Assembly: GCF_002557795.1 (NCBI RefSeq) | Contig: NZ_CP023777.1 | Coordinates: forward strand, 1,752,001 to 1,816,000 | Direction: 5' to 3' | DNA length: 64,000 nucleotides | DNA from: Chitinophaga caeni | Lineage (GTDB): Bacteria; Bacteroidota; Bacteroidia; Chitinophagales; Chitinophagaceae | Shown: piece after piece, positions 25,553 to 35,078 of the stretch | How positions within the stretch are numbered: position 1 is the first letter of the stretch | How the letters are laid out: each line of letters opens with the position of its first letter | Position numbers and translations under genes: made by a program | The notes under the pieces: model-generated | Told to the model about the DNA's origin: nothing | Databases searched by the model: none | Seen by the model: only the letters and a program-made list of their open reading frames with translations

Positions 25553-25580
25553 GCCGGGGAAATATGAATTTCCCCGGCCA
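25553..25580 (-). terminator. Terminator of lspA
   Basis: A 12-bp perfect stem (25553-25564 with 25569-25580) followed on the minus strand by GTAC and five T residues, placed 20 bp after the lspA stop. Confidence 0.85.
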
Positions 25581-25599
25581 TGTTTTTTATAAATGATTT

Positions 25600-26313
25600 T
25601 TATAATGTTTCTTGCTGGCTGTCATGCTCTCCCGATGCATGATCTTGATCTCCGGACGATACTATCGCCTCATCTTGGTTAGCTTTCAAGGTTTGCTTTT
25701 TTTGCTCCATATGGGCATGTAAAAACCTTCTTTGGAATACCAAGATACTGATAACGCCGATGGAAATAGCCGCATCTGCAATGTTAAACACGGGTCTGAA
25801 GAAGATAAAATATTCACCTCCCCAAATAGGAACCCACTTGGGCAAGTAACCTTCATATAACGGGAAATAAAGCATATCCACCACCTTCCCATGCAGGAAA
25901 GTACCGTAGCCGCCACCTGCCGGTAAGAACTGTGCAACCTCGTAAGGCGTACTTTCAGAGAAGATCAAACCGTAAAACATACTGTCGATCAAGTTCCCGG
26001 CAGCGCCGGCAAGGATTAATGAACCGCAGATCAATAAGCCCTTGTGATAATTTTCGCGCACCAGCTTACGCATGAACACGAATCCAACAACTACCGCGAT
26101 CAACCTGAATAATGTCAGGAATATCTTTCCAAATTCACCACCGAATTGTAAGCCGTAAGCCATTCCTTCATTCTCGATAAAATGAATATGAAACCAATCC
26201 GGGAAAATGGTGAATTGCTCGGTTATGGCCATATTTGTTTTCACCCAAAACTTCAATGCCTGATCTACGATCAACACCAGGACTACAATCAGTACAACGT
26301 TACGATATTTCAA
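25600..26313 (-). CDS. lspA: Lipoprotein signal peptidase (signal peptidase II)
   Basis: 237 residues with four membrane segments. The two catalytic aspartates are in the family contexts AAGNLIDSMFYGLIF and FNIADAAISIG; IENEGMAYGL is also typical. It cleaves the signal peptide of prolipoproteins at the lipobox cysteine. It is longer than many homologues because of an insertion between the catalytic motifs and an acidic, Gln/Glu-rich C-terminal tail of about 35 residues. It lies 82 bp downstream of murF-alr in the same direction, ending the gldF-to-lspA run. Confidence 0.95.
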   Translation of the reverse strand: MKYRNVVLIVVLVLIVDQALKFWVKTNMAITEQFTIFPDWFHIHFIENEGMAYGLQFGGEFGKIFLTLFRLIAVVVGFVFMRKLVRENYHKGLLICGSLILAGAAGNLIDSMFYGLIFSESTPYEVAQFLPAGGGYGTFLHGKVVDMLYFPLYEGYLPKWVPIWGGEYFIFFRPVFNIADAAISIGVISILVFQRRFLHAHMEQKKQTLKANQDEAIVSSGDQDHASGEHDSQQETL

Positions 26314-26395
26314 AATGAATCAAATTTTCTCAAAAATAAGCGAATAATCCAAACTCGGAAATCCTTCGCTAGTAATATTACGTTAAAATATGATG

Positions 26396-28906
26396 TTATT
26401 CTTGAAAATATACTCTTTTCACCCTTTGCGAGATGCCTGTCATAATCTCGTACGGTATCGTATCTCCCCAGGTGGCAAGTTGCTGCAATGGCAACGCGGC
26501 TCCAAACACGAGCACCTCATCACCTTCCTGCACATTGGGTACTGCGCTCACATCCAGCATCAACATATCCATGGCTATTACCCCGGCTACAGGCACTAAT
26601 TGACCATGTAACATCATCTTCCCTTTGCCATTGCCAAGGTTGCGCGGGTATCCATCAGCATAACCAATTCTCACCGTGGCGATGGTAGCCGGTTTTTTAG
26701 ATTTCCACTTAGCTCCATATCCAACAGGTTCGCCGGCAGGAATTTTTTTGACTTGTGCTATGGTGGTCTTCAGTGTACTCACGTTCTGCAACTTTTCTTG
26801 CATCTCCGGGTTGCCATCGATGCCGTACATACCGATTCCCAACCGGACCATATCAAATTGCAAGTCGGGATGGCGGCTGATCGCGGCGCTATTGGCAATA
26901 TGCCGCAATACCGGGTAGCACAATGCTTTCCTGATCTCCCCGCTCATCTCTGTAAATAATTCACCTTGCTTTTTAGTAAAAGCATCCATGAAAGGATCTT
27001 CGCTGGCTGCAAGGTGACTGAATATGGACTTCACATGGAAATAATCTTGCTCCATCAATAACTTAATCAACCGCGGAATATCTTTCTTTTCGAAACCTAA
27101 ACGGTGCATACCGGTATCGAGCTTCAAATGGATAGGATATTGCGTTTTCCCCGCTATGCGTACTTCTTCTTCGAATAACTGGAATACATGTAATGAATAG
27201 ATCTCCGGTTCCAAGTTCCATTGCAAGATGGCATCGAATGAACTGGGTTCGGGATTCATGACCATGATAGGTAAGGTAATTCCCGCGCGGCGGAGTTCTA
27301 CGCCTTCATCGGCATAAGCCACGGTGAGGTAGTCTACGCCCATGAACTGCAATTGGCTCGCGATTTCGTAACTACCGCTGCCATAGGAGAAGGCCTTCAC
27401 CATACCCATCAGCTTGGTGCCGGGTTTCAGGATGGCCTGGTATTGCTGAACATTGTGAGAAATGGCTCCCAGGTTGATTTCCAAGATGGTTTGATGCGCT
27501 TTCTGTTCGAGTAACTTGATGATTCTTTCAAATTCAAATACCCGGGCGCCCTTTACCAGTATGGTTTCATTATTATATTCTTGCGGATTAAATTCCTGTA
27601 GAAATTCTTCCGTACTATTATAAAATGCGCTTTTGAGGTTGGGCAATTGCTGGAATACCCTTTTTTCCCTGCCGATACCTTTACCTATGCCGACTAATTT
27701 CTGAATACCCTTTTTATCGAGCAGGTCGGCCACTTCTTCATACAAACTGGCTTCACTCTTACCGCTTTGCAAGATATCGCTCAAGATCACTGTTTTCAGC
27801 AGGTGCTGCCTTTGCTGTTGTAAAAAGTCGAGGGCAATGGTTAATGAGCCGAGGTCGGAATTATAGCTATCGTTGATAACGGAGCAGTTATTGATACCTT
27901 GTTTCAGCTCCAGTCGCATCGCGATATTTCCCAGGCCGAGCATGCGTTCCTGTATCACTTCTTGCGATTTACCCAGGTACAACATCACTACCCAACAATG
28001 GATAGCGTTCTCGATAGAACCTTCATCCACGAACGGGATCGTGATATGCATCGGTTCTTCTTTGAACATGGCATCGATGCGGGTACTATTCTCTTCTTTG
28101 TCAATATTAATAATGCGGATATCGGCCTCGGTTTTTCTTGACCAGCTCAATATCTGCATACTGTTGTCACCTTCTTTTTTACCAACTTGGTTGTGGAAAG
28201 TGTTGACACATTCATTCAATACCAGGTAATCCTTGCAATATATCAGCACATCGCTTTTCATGAACAGCACCAGTTTCTCATTGATTTTCTGGCGGATGTT
28301 CAGGAAGCCTTCGTTATGTGCTTCCCCGATATTGGTAAATACCCCGATAGTTGGCCGGATGATCTTTTCCAGGTTCACCATCTCGCCCGGTTGGGAGATG
28401 CCGGCTTCGAAGATCGCGAGATCATTTTCCGGTTTCATCTGCCAAACAGATAAGGGAACGCCTATTTGCGAGTTATAGCTCTTCGGGCTACGAACGATAT
28501 TATAATCTTTTTCCAACAATTGGTAGAGCCATTCTTTTACGATGGTTTTACCGTTGCTTCCGGTGATGCCGATTACAGGTATTTGGAATTGTTGGCGGTG
28601 ATGCGCCACGAGTGCATGCAATGCCTGCATTGTATCTTTTACTAATATGAAATTAGCCTCGGGATACTTTGACAAGTCCGGAGTTTCGCTGACGATGAAA
28701 TTGCTGACTCCTTTTTGATACACTTCGTCGATAAATTGATGTGCGTTTCTCCTGTTGCTCACCAATGGAATAAATACGGAAGTTTCCGCGAAATTGAGTT
28801 TACGGCTGTCCAATAAAATATGCTCGAATTCCGGGTTCCCGGTTTGTTGTAGTAATTCTCCCTTAAGGAATTTACTGGTACTGTCTGCGTTATACACGTT
28901 CATCAA
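26396..28906 (-). CDS. Bifunctional MurF / alanine racemase fusion
   Basis: 836 residues. Part one (about 1-455) is a Mur ligase with P-loop GITGSNGKT (about 112-120), which would add D-Ala-D-Ala to UDP-MurNAc-tripeptide. Part two (about 463-836) is a fold-type III alanine racemase with PLP lysine K504 (MVKAFSYGSG) and RIGYADGYPRNLGNG near the end. Such fusions are known in Bacteroidota and couple making D-Ala with its use in the wall. A second, stand-alone MurF is at 35122-36402. Whether the fused Mur domain is an active ligase or a scaffold cannot be told, though its P-loop is intact. Confidence 0.95.
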   Translation of the reverse strand: MMNVYNADSTSKFLKGELLQQTGNPEFEHILLDSRKLNFAETSVFIPLVSNRRNAHQFIDEVYQKGVSNFIVSETPDLSKYPEANFILVKDTMQALHALVAHHRQQFQIPVIGITGSNGKTIVKEWLYQLLEKDYNIVRSPKSYNSQIGVPLSVWQMKPENDLAIFEAGISQPGEMVNLEKIIRPTIGVFTNIGEAHNEGFLNIRQKINEKLVLFMKSDVLIYCKDYLVLNECVNTFHNQVGKKEGDNSMQILSWSRKTEADIRIINIDKEENSTRIDAMFKEEPMHITIPFVDEGSIENAIHCWVVMLYLGKSQEVIQERMLGLGNIAMRLELKQGINNCSVINDSYNSDLGSLTIALDFLQQQRQHLLKTVILSDILQSGKSEASLYEEVADLLDKKGIQKLVGIGKGIGREKRVFQQLPNLKSAFYNSTEEFLQEFNPQEYNNETILVKGARVFEFERIIKLLEQKAHQTILEINLGAISHNVQQYQAILKPGTKLMGMVKAFSYGSGSYEIASQLQFMGVDYLTVAYADEGVELRRAGITLPIMVMNPEPSSFDAILQWNLEPEIYSLHVFQLFEEEVRIAGKTQYPIHLKLDTGMHRLGFEKKDIPRLIKLLMEQDYFHVKSIFSHLAASEDPFMDAFTKKQGELFTEMSGEIRKALCYPVLRHIANSAAISRHPDLQFDMVRLGIGMYGIDGNPEMQEKLQNVSTLKTTIAQVKKIPAGEPVGYGAKWKSKKPATIATVRIGYADGYPRNLGNGKGKMMLHGQLVPVAGVIAMDMLMLDVSAVPNVQEGDEVLVFGAALPLQQLATWGDTIPYEIMTGISQRVKRVYFQE

Positions 28907-29029
28907 ATTAAAATCAAAGAGTTGGCTATTGCCGGTTCCAGGTATAAGGATAAATGAGCGTGGTGCTGGTTCCGATAATGCTTACTGTCTTTTCCCTTCT
29001 CAAACGCCGGTTGGAAGATGTGCCTTAAA

Positions 29030-29974
29030 CTATTCTGATGGTTCCTGCGCTGGTTCTTTTTCTTTTTGGCGGTAAATGGAATACACGATTGATCCTGCTA
29101 AACAAAGTACGATCATGATCAAAGATACATAGACCGGCAACTTGATTTTGAAGATTTCGAGTAACATTTTCAAGCCGATAAATATTAATACAATGGCAAT
29201 ACCTTGCTGCAAGTAATCGAACTTGTTAACCGCGCCTCTCAATAAGAAGAACAATGAACGTAATCCGAGTACGGCAAAAATATTCGAGGTATATACTACT
29301 AACGGATCCTGTGATATAGCAAATACGGCAGGGATGGAGTCTAAGGCAAAGATAACATCCGTTACTGCCAACATGACCACCACCACGGATAAATTGGTAA
29401 GGTAAGTTTTACCATCCCGCTTCATGGTGAATTTCCCCAGGGGATCTTCATGCGTAATGCGCAAGTACCGGTTCATGAATTTATACGCGATATTTTCTTC
29501 CGGTTTAAATTCTTCATGTTGATCCGCTTTAAACATCTTGAAACCCGTATACACCAAGATGGCGCCGAAGATATACAACAACCAATGGAATTTCGCGATC
29601 AGGGTTACCCCGATCGTAATGAATACGGCGCGGAACAAGATGGCCATCAGGATACCGATGAGGAGTACCCTGGCATATTGTTCTTCCTTGACTTTGAAAA
29701 AAGCGAATATCAATATAAATACAAATATATTGTCAATCGAAAGCGACCATTCCATCAGGTAAGCGCTGAGGTAGGATACCGCCATGTGGCTGCCTTCTTC
29801 ATACCACATGAAGGCAAAGAAAGCCAAGGACAAAGAAACCCAGAAGCAGGTTTGCAGCAATGCTTTCTTAATGGAGATGGTAGTGGATTTTTTACTGAGT
29901 AATCCAAGATCGAATATCAGGGCCAGCACGATTACTATACCGAAGACGGTGTACGTTATTTGGTCCGGTGTCAT
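29030..29974 (-). CDS. TerC-family integral membrane protein
   Basis: 314 residues with about nine membrane segments. Family signatures include SLSIDNIFVFILIF (acidic residue in a membrane helix) and AVTDVIFALDSIPAVFAIS. TerC proteins are linked to tellurium resistance and to metal handling at the membrane, for instance manganese loading of exported proteins. It lies 56 bp after gldG and 123 bp before murF-alr on the same strand. The C-terminus is short and charged (KEKEPAQEPSE). Confidence 0.92.
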   Translation of the reverse strand: MTPDQITYTVFGIVIVLALIFDLGLLSKKSTTISIKKALLQTCFWVSLSLAFFAFMWYEEGSHMAVSYLSAYLMEWSLSIDNIFVFILIFAFFKVKEEQYARVLLIGILMAILFRAVFITIGVTLIAKFHWLLYIFGAILVYTGFKMFKADQHEEFKPEENIAYKFMNRYLRITHEDPLGKFTMKRDGKTYLTNLSVVVVMLAVTDVIFALDSIPAVFAISQDPLVVYTSNIFAVLGLRSLFFLLRGAVNKFDYLQQGIAIVLIFIGLKMLLEIFKIKLPVYVSLIMIVLCLAGSIVYSIYRQKEKEPAQEPSE

Positions 29975-30030
29975 ATATCTCGTCGTGATTTATTGAGATG
30001 CAAAGATAATATATTAGCGGCTACGTGGTA

Positions 30031-31764
30031 TTATTTACCCGGTGAAGACGCGTATTTACGTTGCCTGGTAAAATTGAAAATCATACCGAAAAGCAATACC
30101 AGGGCTATTGGAACGGCGAATGAAATAATTTGCCATTTTGTTTTTTCTGCCTTTACTTTCTGTGCATCGAGCAATCGTAATGTTAATTCCTTGTTACGGG
30201 TTTCTAATATATTTATTTTATTTGTCAAGTAATCGAGGCAATTCTCGAAGAATTCCTTGTTGGCAAAAACATATTGCTGGTTAAACTCATTTACTCCCAT
30301 CTGCAATGGCCCGTGCTTGGGTGAAAAGGCATTGCTGATAATATCTGCATCTCCCACAACTATCATGCTGTTAGCCGTATCCGTGCGCCCTTTGAAAGCC
30401 TTGCCTGATGCTTGCTCTACGGATTGTTTGGCTGCCGAACTCGCCCTGTGTTGGAATACGGAAGTGAAATTTCCTTCTACCAAGACGGCCACCGGTAAAT
30501 TTTTCATCGTGAACTCCCTGGGATTGGGCCTTGTCCTGGCTTCATCCAAATCTATCAAAGTAGGAATAGGAACGGTTTTGCTGTGTTGCGATGTGGCCAG
30601 TAATACCGTTTTCCTTAAATTTCCACCTTCAACCGTATCGATACTGCTGGCAAAACGGGTCAAAACGGCATCCATATTTTTCACGATGGGATGCTGACCC
30701 GTCGCTATGAGCAATGGGAAATACAAGAACGGTACCGGTTGGATTTGCGGCTTGTCACCAATACTACCAACGATCATCGGGATCATGTCGCTTTGTAAAT
30801 CTTGAACCAAGTTTTGGTTAATCCTCACTCCATATTTAAATAATATATCATCTAAACCCAGGTTCCTGGCAGTGGCAACAAAGCCTCCTTGGGTTTGCAG
30901 GGAGTCCATCTCCGCGGTAGTGGCATCAATGAACCATAATATCTTACCGCCGTTCATGACATACTGATCAATCTTTAATTTATCATCATCGGTGAATGTC
31001 CCGGTCGGCTTGGCAATTAATAACAGGTCAAAGTCCTTCGGGATATAAGGGTTACTACGTATGTTGACCGTATCTACCAGGTAATTCGTTTGCAGGGTAT
31101 TGAGTGCATCGTACATCTTATAGCCTACCGATTCCCCGTGACCGATGGCATAACCGATGATCGGCTTATGTTCTTCCTGTATCTTGTAAATCGCGTTGGC
31201 AAATTGATATTCCAACAGGGCTTCCGAGTTGTTCAAGGTTTGCTGCGGATCGATGCCGCCCTGGCTTTTCAGCAGGTTGATCCCTATGGTACGATCTTTA
31301 TAATGCAACAAGGCACCGGGGAATACTAATTTTTCGGAGATATCCTGCTGGTTATCGCCCTGCACCTGCAAATTAAACGGCATGATACCTTTTGCAACCA
31401 AGGAATCTTGATAGGCCAGCCGCATGGAATCCGGCAGGCCCGAACCGGGGTTGATAAAACTGAACTGTATGTTTTCATGTCCATACTCACGGAATTCTTC
31501 TAACAACTCGCGTGAAGCATCTGCCAATTGCCTGAACCCTACCGGGAATTCCCCCTTTAAAAATACTTCTATCCGGACTGGCTCTTTCAGGTTACTTAAT
31601 AATTGCTTTGTGCTGGACGCCAATGTAAAGCGTTTTTCCGCCGTTAAATCCATACGGAAATGAAAGTGCGCGGCTAAAACATTGATAGCTATCAGCACGA
31701 TAACAACACCGATGGCTCTTTGTATATATTTTTTTCGTTTAGTCGTTTGTGTGATTTCCATCAA
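30031..31764 (-). CDS. gldG: Gliding motility ABC transporter component GldG
   Basis: 577 residues: an N-terminal membrane anchor (about 14-31), a large extracytoplasmic domain with FTLASSTKQLLSNLKEPVRI near the start, and a C-terminal membrane helix (about 545-563) followed by a basic tail. This is the GldG/ABC-2-associated layout. With GldF and the ATPase GldA it forms an ABC complex required for gliding in Flavobacterium. No gldA is in the window. The gene follows gldF by 41 bp. Confidence 0.92.
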   Translation of the reverse strand: MMEITQTTKRKKYIQRAIGVVIVLIAINVLAAHFHFRMDLTAEKRFTLASSTKQLLSNLKEPVRIEVFLKGEFPVGFRQLADASRELLEEFREYGHENIQFSFINPGSGLPDSMRLAYQDSLVAKGIMPFNLQVQGDNQQDISEKLVFPGALLHYKDRTIGINLLKSQGGIDPQQTLNNSEALLEYQFANAIYKIQEEHKPIIGYAIGHGESVGYKMYDALNTLQTNYLVDTVNIRSNPYIPKDFDLLLIAKPTGTFTDDDKLKIDQYVMNGGKILWFIDATTAEMDSLQTQGGFVATARNLGLDDILFKYGVRINQNLVQDLQSDMIPMIVGSIGDKPQIQPVPFLYFPLLIATGQHPIVKNMDAVLTRFASSIDTVEGGNLRKTVLLATSQHSKTVPIPTLIDLDEARTRPNPREFTMKNLPVAVLVEGNFTSVFQHRASSAAKQSVEQASGKAFKGRTDTANSMIVVGDADIISNAFSPKHGPLQMGVNEFNQQYVFANKEFFENCLDYLTNKINILETRNKELTLRLLDAQKVKAEKTKWQIISFAVPIALVLLFGMIFNFTRQRKYASSPGK

Positions 31765-31805
31765 GGTATCTTAGAATAAATTTTTTGATAATGAGGCCCC
31801 GTTCA

Positions 31806-32543
31806 TTAGGATTGCCAGATCTTTCTTTGTAAAGAAATTTTAGACAGGTAAAGCATGAGCGCCATAACACTTAAGAAATATACGATATCACGGCTATCAA
31901 TCACTCCCCGGCTAATGGAAGCATAGTGGAAACGGATGCCTGCCATCTGCAAAAAGTAGTCTGCCTTCCCTTCAAACACGGGTACCTTGCTAAGCGCATC
32001 AAAACCGTAATAGAATATAAAACAGGTAAATATCGCTACCAGGAATGCAACAACGGCGTTGGAAGTAATCGAAGACGACCAAATACCGATCGCCGTAAAA
32101 GAAAATCCTAATAACAATAACCCGATGTACGCTCCGGAAATGCTTCCGTTATCCAAATTTCCGGGGATGGCGGATAGTTGCGAAATAGCGATATAATATA
32201 CCAGGGTCGGCAGCAGCGCAATGATTACTATGCTACCGCTTGCCAGGAACTTTCCCCATACAATTTGCCACCAGCTTACCGGGTGCGTGCTCAATAGCTC
32301 CATGGTGCCGCTCTTAAATTCATCTGCAAAGCTGCGCATCGTGATGGCAGGGATCAATAATAAAAATATATATGGCGCTAAATTAAAGAGGTTGTCGAGG
32401 TTGGCATATCCCGCATCGAGTAAACTGGTATCGGGGAAAACGAATAAAAACAAGGCATTGGCCACCAAGAAAAGTAATATGGCCACATACCCGGTGATAC
32501 TACTAAAGAATTGGCGAAATTCCTTTTTATAAATTGCTAGCAT
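31806..32543 (-). CDS. gldF: Gliding motility ABC transporter permease GldF
   Basis: 245 residues with six membrane helices of the ABC-2 permease type. The N-terminus MLAIYKKEFRQFFSSITGY and the segment MRSFADEFKSGTMELLSTHP are typical of GldF and relatives. It is the first gene of a long minus-strand run. The 435 bp upstream contain a MITE (32600-32908), which leaves only about 56 bp of native sequence next to the start, so the promoter may be altered by or supplied from the element. Confidence 0.92.
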   Translation of the reverse strand: MLAIYKKEFRQFFSSITGYVAILLFLVANALFLFVFPDTSLLDAGYANLDNLFNLAPYIFLLLIPAITMRSFADEFKSGTMELLSTHPVSWWQIVWGKFLASGSIVIIALLPTLVYYIAISQLSAIPGNLDNGSISGAYIGLLLLGFSFTAIGIWSSSITSNAVVAFLVAIFTCFIFYYGFDALSKVPVFEGKADYFLQMAGIRFHYASISRGVIDSRDIVYFLSVMALMLYLSKISLQRKIWQS

Positions 32544-32599
32544 TGCTGTAAGATACGTGATAATTAAGGCAAATATATATGCCTGTTTATAAAAATAAT

Positions 32600-32908
32600 C
32601 ATTGTTGTCCGGCTAAAATTGCTTAAAATTTACTTGAATTCCTTACCTGGTCAAGAATATAAGCGAATGATGATCTATTCAGACCTGCCAAGAGAACCGT
32701 GGAACTTCGCACTGTTAATAGCGAACGGTAGTTGGGCGATACAGTAGTGCAAAAGCTGGATCGCGCGATCAAATTGGTGGCCGTGATGGCCAATTTGTAC
32801 CCTTTTTTGGGCAAGCAAAAATGTACAAGAAACGAGCAGGTGGACATTGAATCAAACTATTGAGGGATCGAAAGCGCTCCCCGGTTAAAATTTAGTCGGA
32901 CAATAATG
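32600..32908. mobile_element. MITE copy A, 309 bp, with 9-bp target duplication
   Basis: Terminal inverted repeats of 16 bases with two mismatches (32600-32615 and 32893-32908, starting CATTGTTGTCCGGCTA). Outside them the sequence AAAAATAAT occurs at 32591-32599 and 32909-32917, a perfect 9-bp duplication. The right part (from about 32800) is clearly homologous to copy B at 48477-48635. The middle of about 150 bp is unique to this copy and holds GATCGCGCGATC and a GGCC-containing palindrome. No transposase is encoded, so movement would depend on an element elsewhere. Together with flanks it fills the gap 32544-32978. Confidence 0.88.
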
Positions 32909-32978
32909 AAAAATAATGTTAAACAAAATAGGAATATGTATGATTTAATAGCAACGCTTTTTTTGCTTTGATATTTTA

Positions 32979-34196
32979 TTACACCATAGCCGGATGTTGC
33001 CAATCGCCGGGATTGATCGTTTCGCCGGATTGATATAACTCCCATTCCATGCTCTCCGAGCGGACTTTTGCTACCGTTTTTGTAAGGATTTCTATAGCCT
33101 TGTCTATATCTTCTGTGCTGGTAAATCTTCCCAAACCGAAACGCAGCGAAGCGTGGGCCAAGGCTTCCCCTAAGCCGAGCGCAGTTAAAACATGGCTGGG
33201 CTCCGGGCTGGCCGCCGTACAAGCCGAACCGGTGGAAATAGCTATCGATTTGCTGGCTTCCCGGATTAAGGCCGCTCCCGGTGTATATTGGAAGGCTATA
33301 TTGGTGACATGGGGTAGCCTGTTTTGCGCCGAACCGTTTAAAATGCTTCCTTCGATCGAAAGCAAGGCCGACTCCAGCCTGTCTCTCAAGCCTGCCAGGC
33401 GATTTGCTTCCCCGTTCATGTTTTCTAAGCAAAGGGAGCAGGCAGCGCCCATGCCTACGATGCCGGGTACATTTAATGTTCCCGGGCGGAGCGATTTTTC
33501 TTGCCCACCACCATCGAGAAGCGGTAATAAGTGTACCCTGGGGCTTTTCCGCCGGATATAAACGGCGCCGATGCCTTTCGGGCCGTAGATTTTATGCGCG
33601 CTCATCGCTAAAATGTCAATACCATCTTTTTCAACATCGACAGGGATTTTACCCGTCGCTTGCGTAGCATCGCACATAAAAATTACCGCGTGTTTTTTAG
33701 CTATAGCCGCTATTTTTTGTACCGGGTAAATAGTGCCCAGTTCATTATTGGCATACATAATACAGATTAGGATCGTTTCCGGACTGATAGCCGCTTCGAG
33801 TGATTTCAAGTCGATTTGCCCGGTACTATCGATCGGTAAATAGGTTACCCTGGCGCCTAATTTTTCCAAGTGTTGACAAGTGTCCAGCACCGCTTTGTGT
33901 TCAGCCTTCGTGGTGATGATATGATTTCCTTTTACAGCGTAGCTTTCAAATACACCTTTCAAAGCCATATTCACAGATTCGGTAGCGCCGGAAGTAAAAA
34001 TAATCTCCTGCTGTTGCGCGCCGATTAATTGCGCTACTTGCAGCCGGGCGTTTTCTACTGCGGCATCTGCCAGGAAGCCGTAACGGTGATGTTTGCTGGC
34101 GGCATTCCCATAATACTCGGTAAAATAAGGCAACATTTTATCTACCACCGCGGGATCACAGGCTGTCGTGGCATTATTATCGAGGTAAATGGGCAT
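32979..34196 (-). CDS. Cysteine desulfurase (NifS/IscS-like)
   Basis: About 405 residues from the ATG at 34196 (MPIYLDNNATT), where family members begin; upstream in-frame ATGs at 34229, 34226 and 34205 would add a short unrelated head. The PLP lysine is in MSAHKIYGPKG, the active-site cysteine in STGSACTAASPEPSHVL, and the PLP-binding His in TKAEHKAVLD. It takes sulfur from cysteine for iron-sulfur clusters or thiolated tRNA. No IscU or SufBCD genes are adjacent, so the precise role is open. Confidence 0.94.
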   Translation of the reverse strand: MPIYLDNNATTACDPAVVDKMLPYFTEYYGNAASKHHRYGFLADAAVENARLQVAQLIGAQQQEIIFTSGATESVNMALKGVFESYAVKGNHIITTKAEHKAVLDTCQHLEKLGARVTYLPIDSTGQIDLKSLEAAISPETILICIMYANNELGTIYPVQKIAAIAKKHAVIFMCDATQATGKIPVDVEKDGIDILAMSAHKIYGPKGIGAVYIRRKSPRVHLLPLLDGGGQEKSLRPGTLNVPGIVGMGAACSLCLENMNGEANRLAGLRDRLESALLSIEGSILNGSAQNRLPHVTNIAFQYTPGAALIREASKSIAISTGSACTAASPEPSHVLTALGLGEALAHASLRFGLGRFTSTEDIDKAIEILTKTVAKVRSESMEWELYQSGETINPGDWQHPAMV

Positions 34197-34308
34197 GGGA
34201 ATCATCCTTAACTGGTTGTTGAACATCAAAATTACGATATATGTGCTACTTTTATCTGCACCCTTTAGTGTACTTGATCATTATCCAAAACAATTAGACA
34301 TTAAGAAG

Positions 34309-34710
34309 ATGAATAAAGTTGAACATATCGGTATCGCGGTCAGCTCGATGGAAAACTCCATTGCCTTATTTGAGAAATTATTGAATACACCTTGTTATAA
34401 ACAGGAGAAAGTGGAGAGCGAGGCTGTAAATACGGCATTTTTCCAAACTGGGCAAACCAAGATAGAGTTGTTGGAAGCCTTGAATGAGCAAAGTCCGGTT
34501 GCTAAATTTCTTGCCAAGAAAGGCGAGGGTATTCATCATATAGCTTTTGAAGTAGCCGATATCAAGGCAGAAATGAAGCGTTTGCAAGCAGAAGGCTTCG
34601 TGTTATTGAATGAAGCACCCAAGCGTGGCGCGGATAATAAATGGGTTTGTTTCTTACACCCTAAAAATACAAATGGCGTCTTGGTTGAATTATGCCAGGA
34701 TGCAGGTTGA
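34309..34710 (+). CDS. Methylmalonyl-CoA epimerase
   Basis: About 133 residues, a glyoxalase/VOC-fold metalloenzyme. KVEHIGIAV (metal His), EGIHHIAFEV (metal His) and GVLVELCQ (metal Glu) mark the expected ligands. It converts (S)- to (R)-methylmalonyl-CoA, feeding the B12 mutase whose small subunit is encoded at 20472-20891. The ATG at 34309 is chosen because the domain begins there; the 40 codons upstream overlap the promoter region of the divergent desulfurase gene. Confidence 0.92.
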   Translation: MNKVEHIGIAVSSMENSIALFEKLLNTPCYKQEKVESEAVNTAFFQTGQTKIELLEALNEQSPVAKFLAKKGEGIHHIAFEVADIKAEMKRLQAEGFVLLNEAPKRGADNKWVCFLHPKNTNGVLVELCQDAG

Positions 34711-34924
34711 TGTGAAAGCTTCGATAAAACCGTTTATATATGGTTAAATATGACTATTTATGTCAGGCTTAAATATTTCTCTTAAAATTATTAAGCCGGT
34801 ATTTCAAGTTAAATGCTTTATTATGAATGCTTTCGGACCGCAAGAAATATTCCCCGGGAAAACGTATTAAAATTTTTTGGAAATTTTTTCAAAAAACTAA
34901 AACCTTCCCTAAACCTTTTGCGTA

Positions 34925-35078
34925 GATACATGTTATATAAGTAAAGTAACCGGAAGCAAAGGTTGCTTTATCGATAAAATCATATGAATGTTCAGAGCCT
35001 TTGGCTCATCAAAATAACTCTAAAGTTGGCATAGGTTATGAAAACCTGTGAGTTTTTTAACTCGCAGGTTTATTTTTT
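34925..35078 (+). ncRNA. Candidate small RNA
   Basis: The plus strand can form AAAG-AACC / GGTT-CTTT near 34943-34973, GAGCC-TTT-GGCTC (34996-35008) and a final terminator stem. No coding frame is present. The 5' end and promoter are not clear. It could equally be the 3' untranslated region of the epimerase message. It is not tmRNA, 6S RNA or RNase P as far as I can tell. Confidence 0.35.
35042..35078 (+). terminator. Rho-independent terminator with no obvious upstream gene
   Basis: A 13-bp stem (35042-35054 with 35059-35071, one G-U pair) and T-run to 35078 on the plus strand. It lies 330 bp after the epimerase stop and 44 bp beyond the murF stop on the other strand. It may end the candidate small RNA, and its stem could also stop murF transcripts. 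Confidence 0.85.

Noticed and set aside
27873..28478. Several 80-118 codon ORFs antisense to murF-alr
   Set aside because: Overlapping shadow frames inside a single conserved gene.
32623..32847. 74-codon minus-strand ORF inside MITE copy A as a transposase
   Set aside because: No catalytic or DNA-binding motif; it lies in the copy-specific core and looks like a chance frame.
32857..33432. Minus-strand ORF of 191 codons beside the desulfurase
   Set aside because: It overlaps the cysteine desulfurase in another frame and runs into MITE copy A; no protein features.
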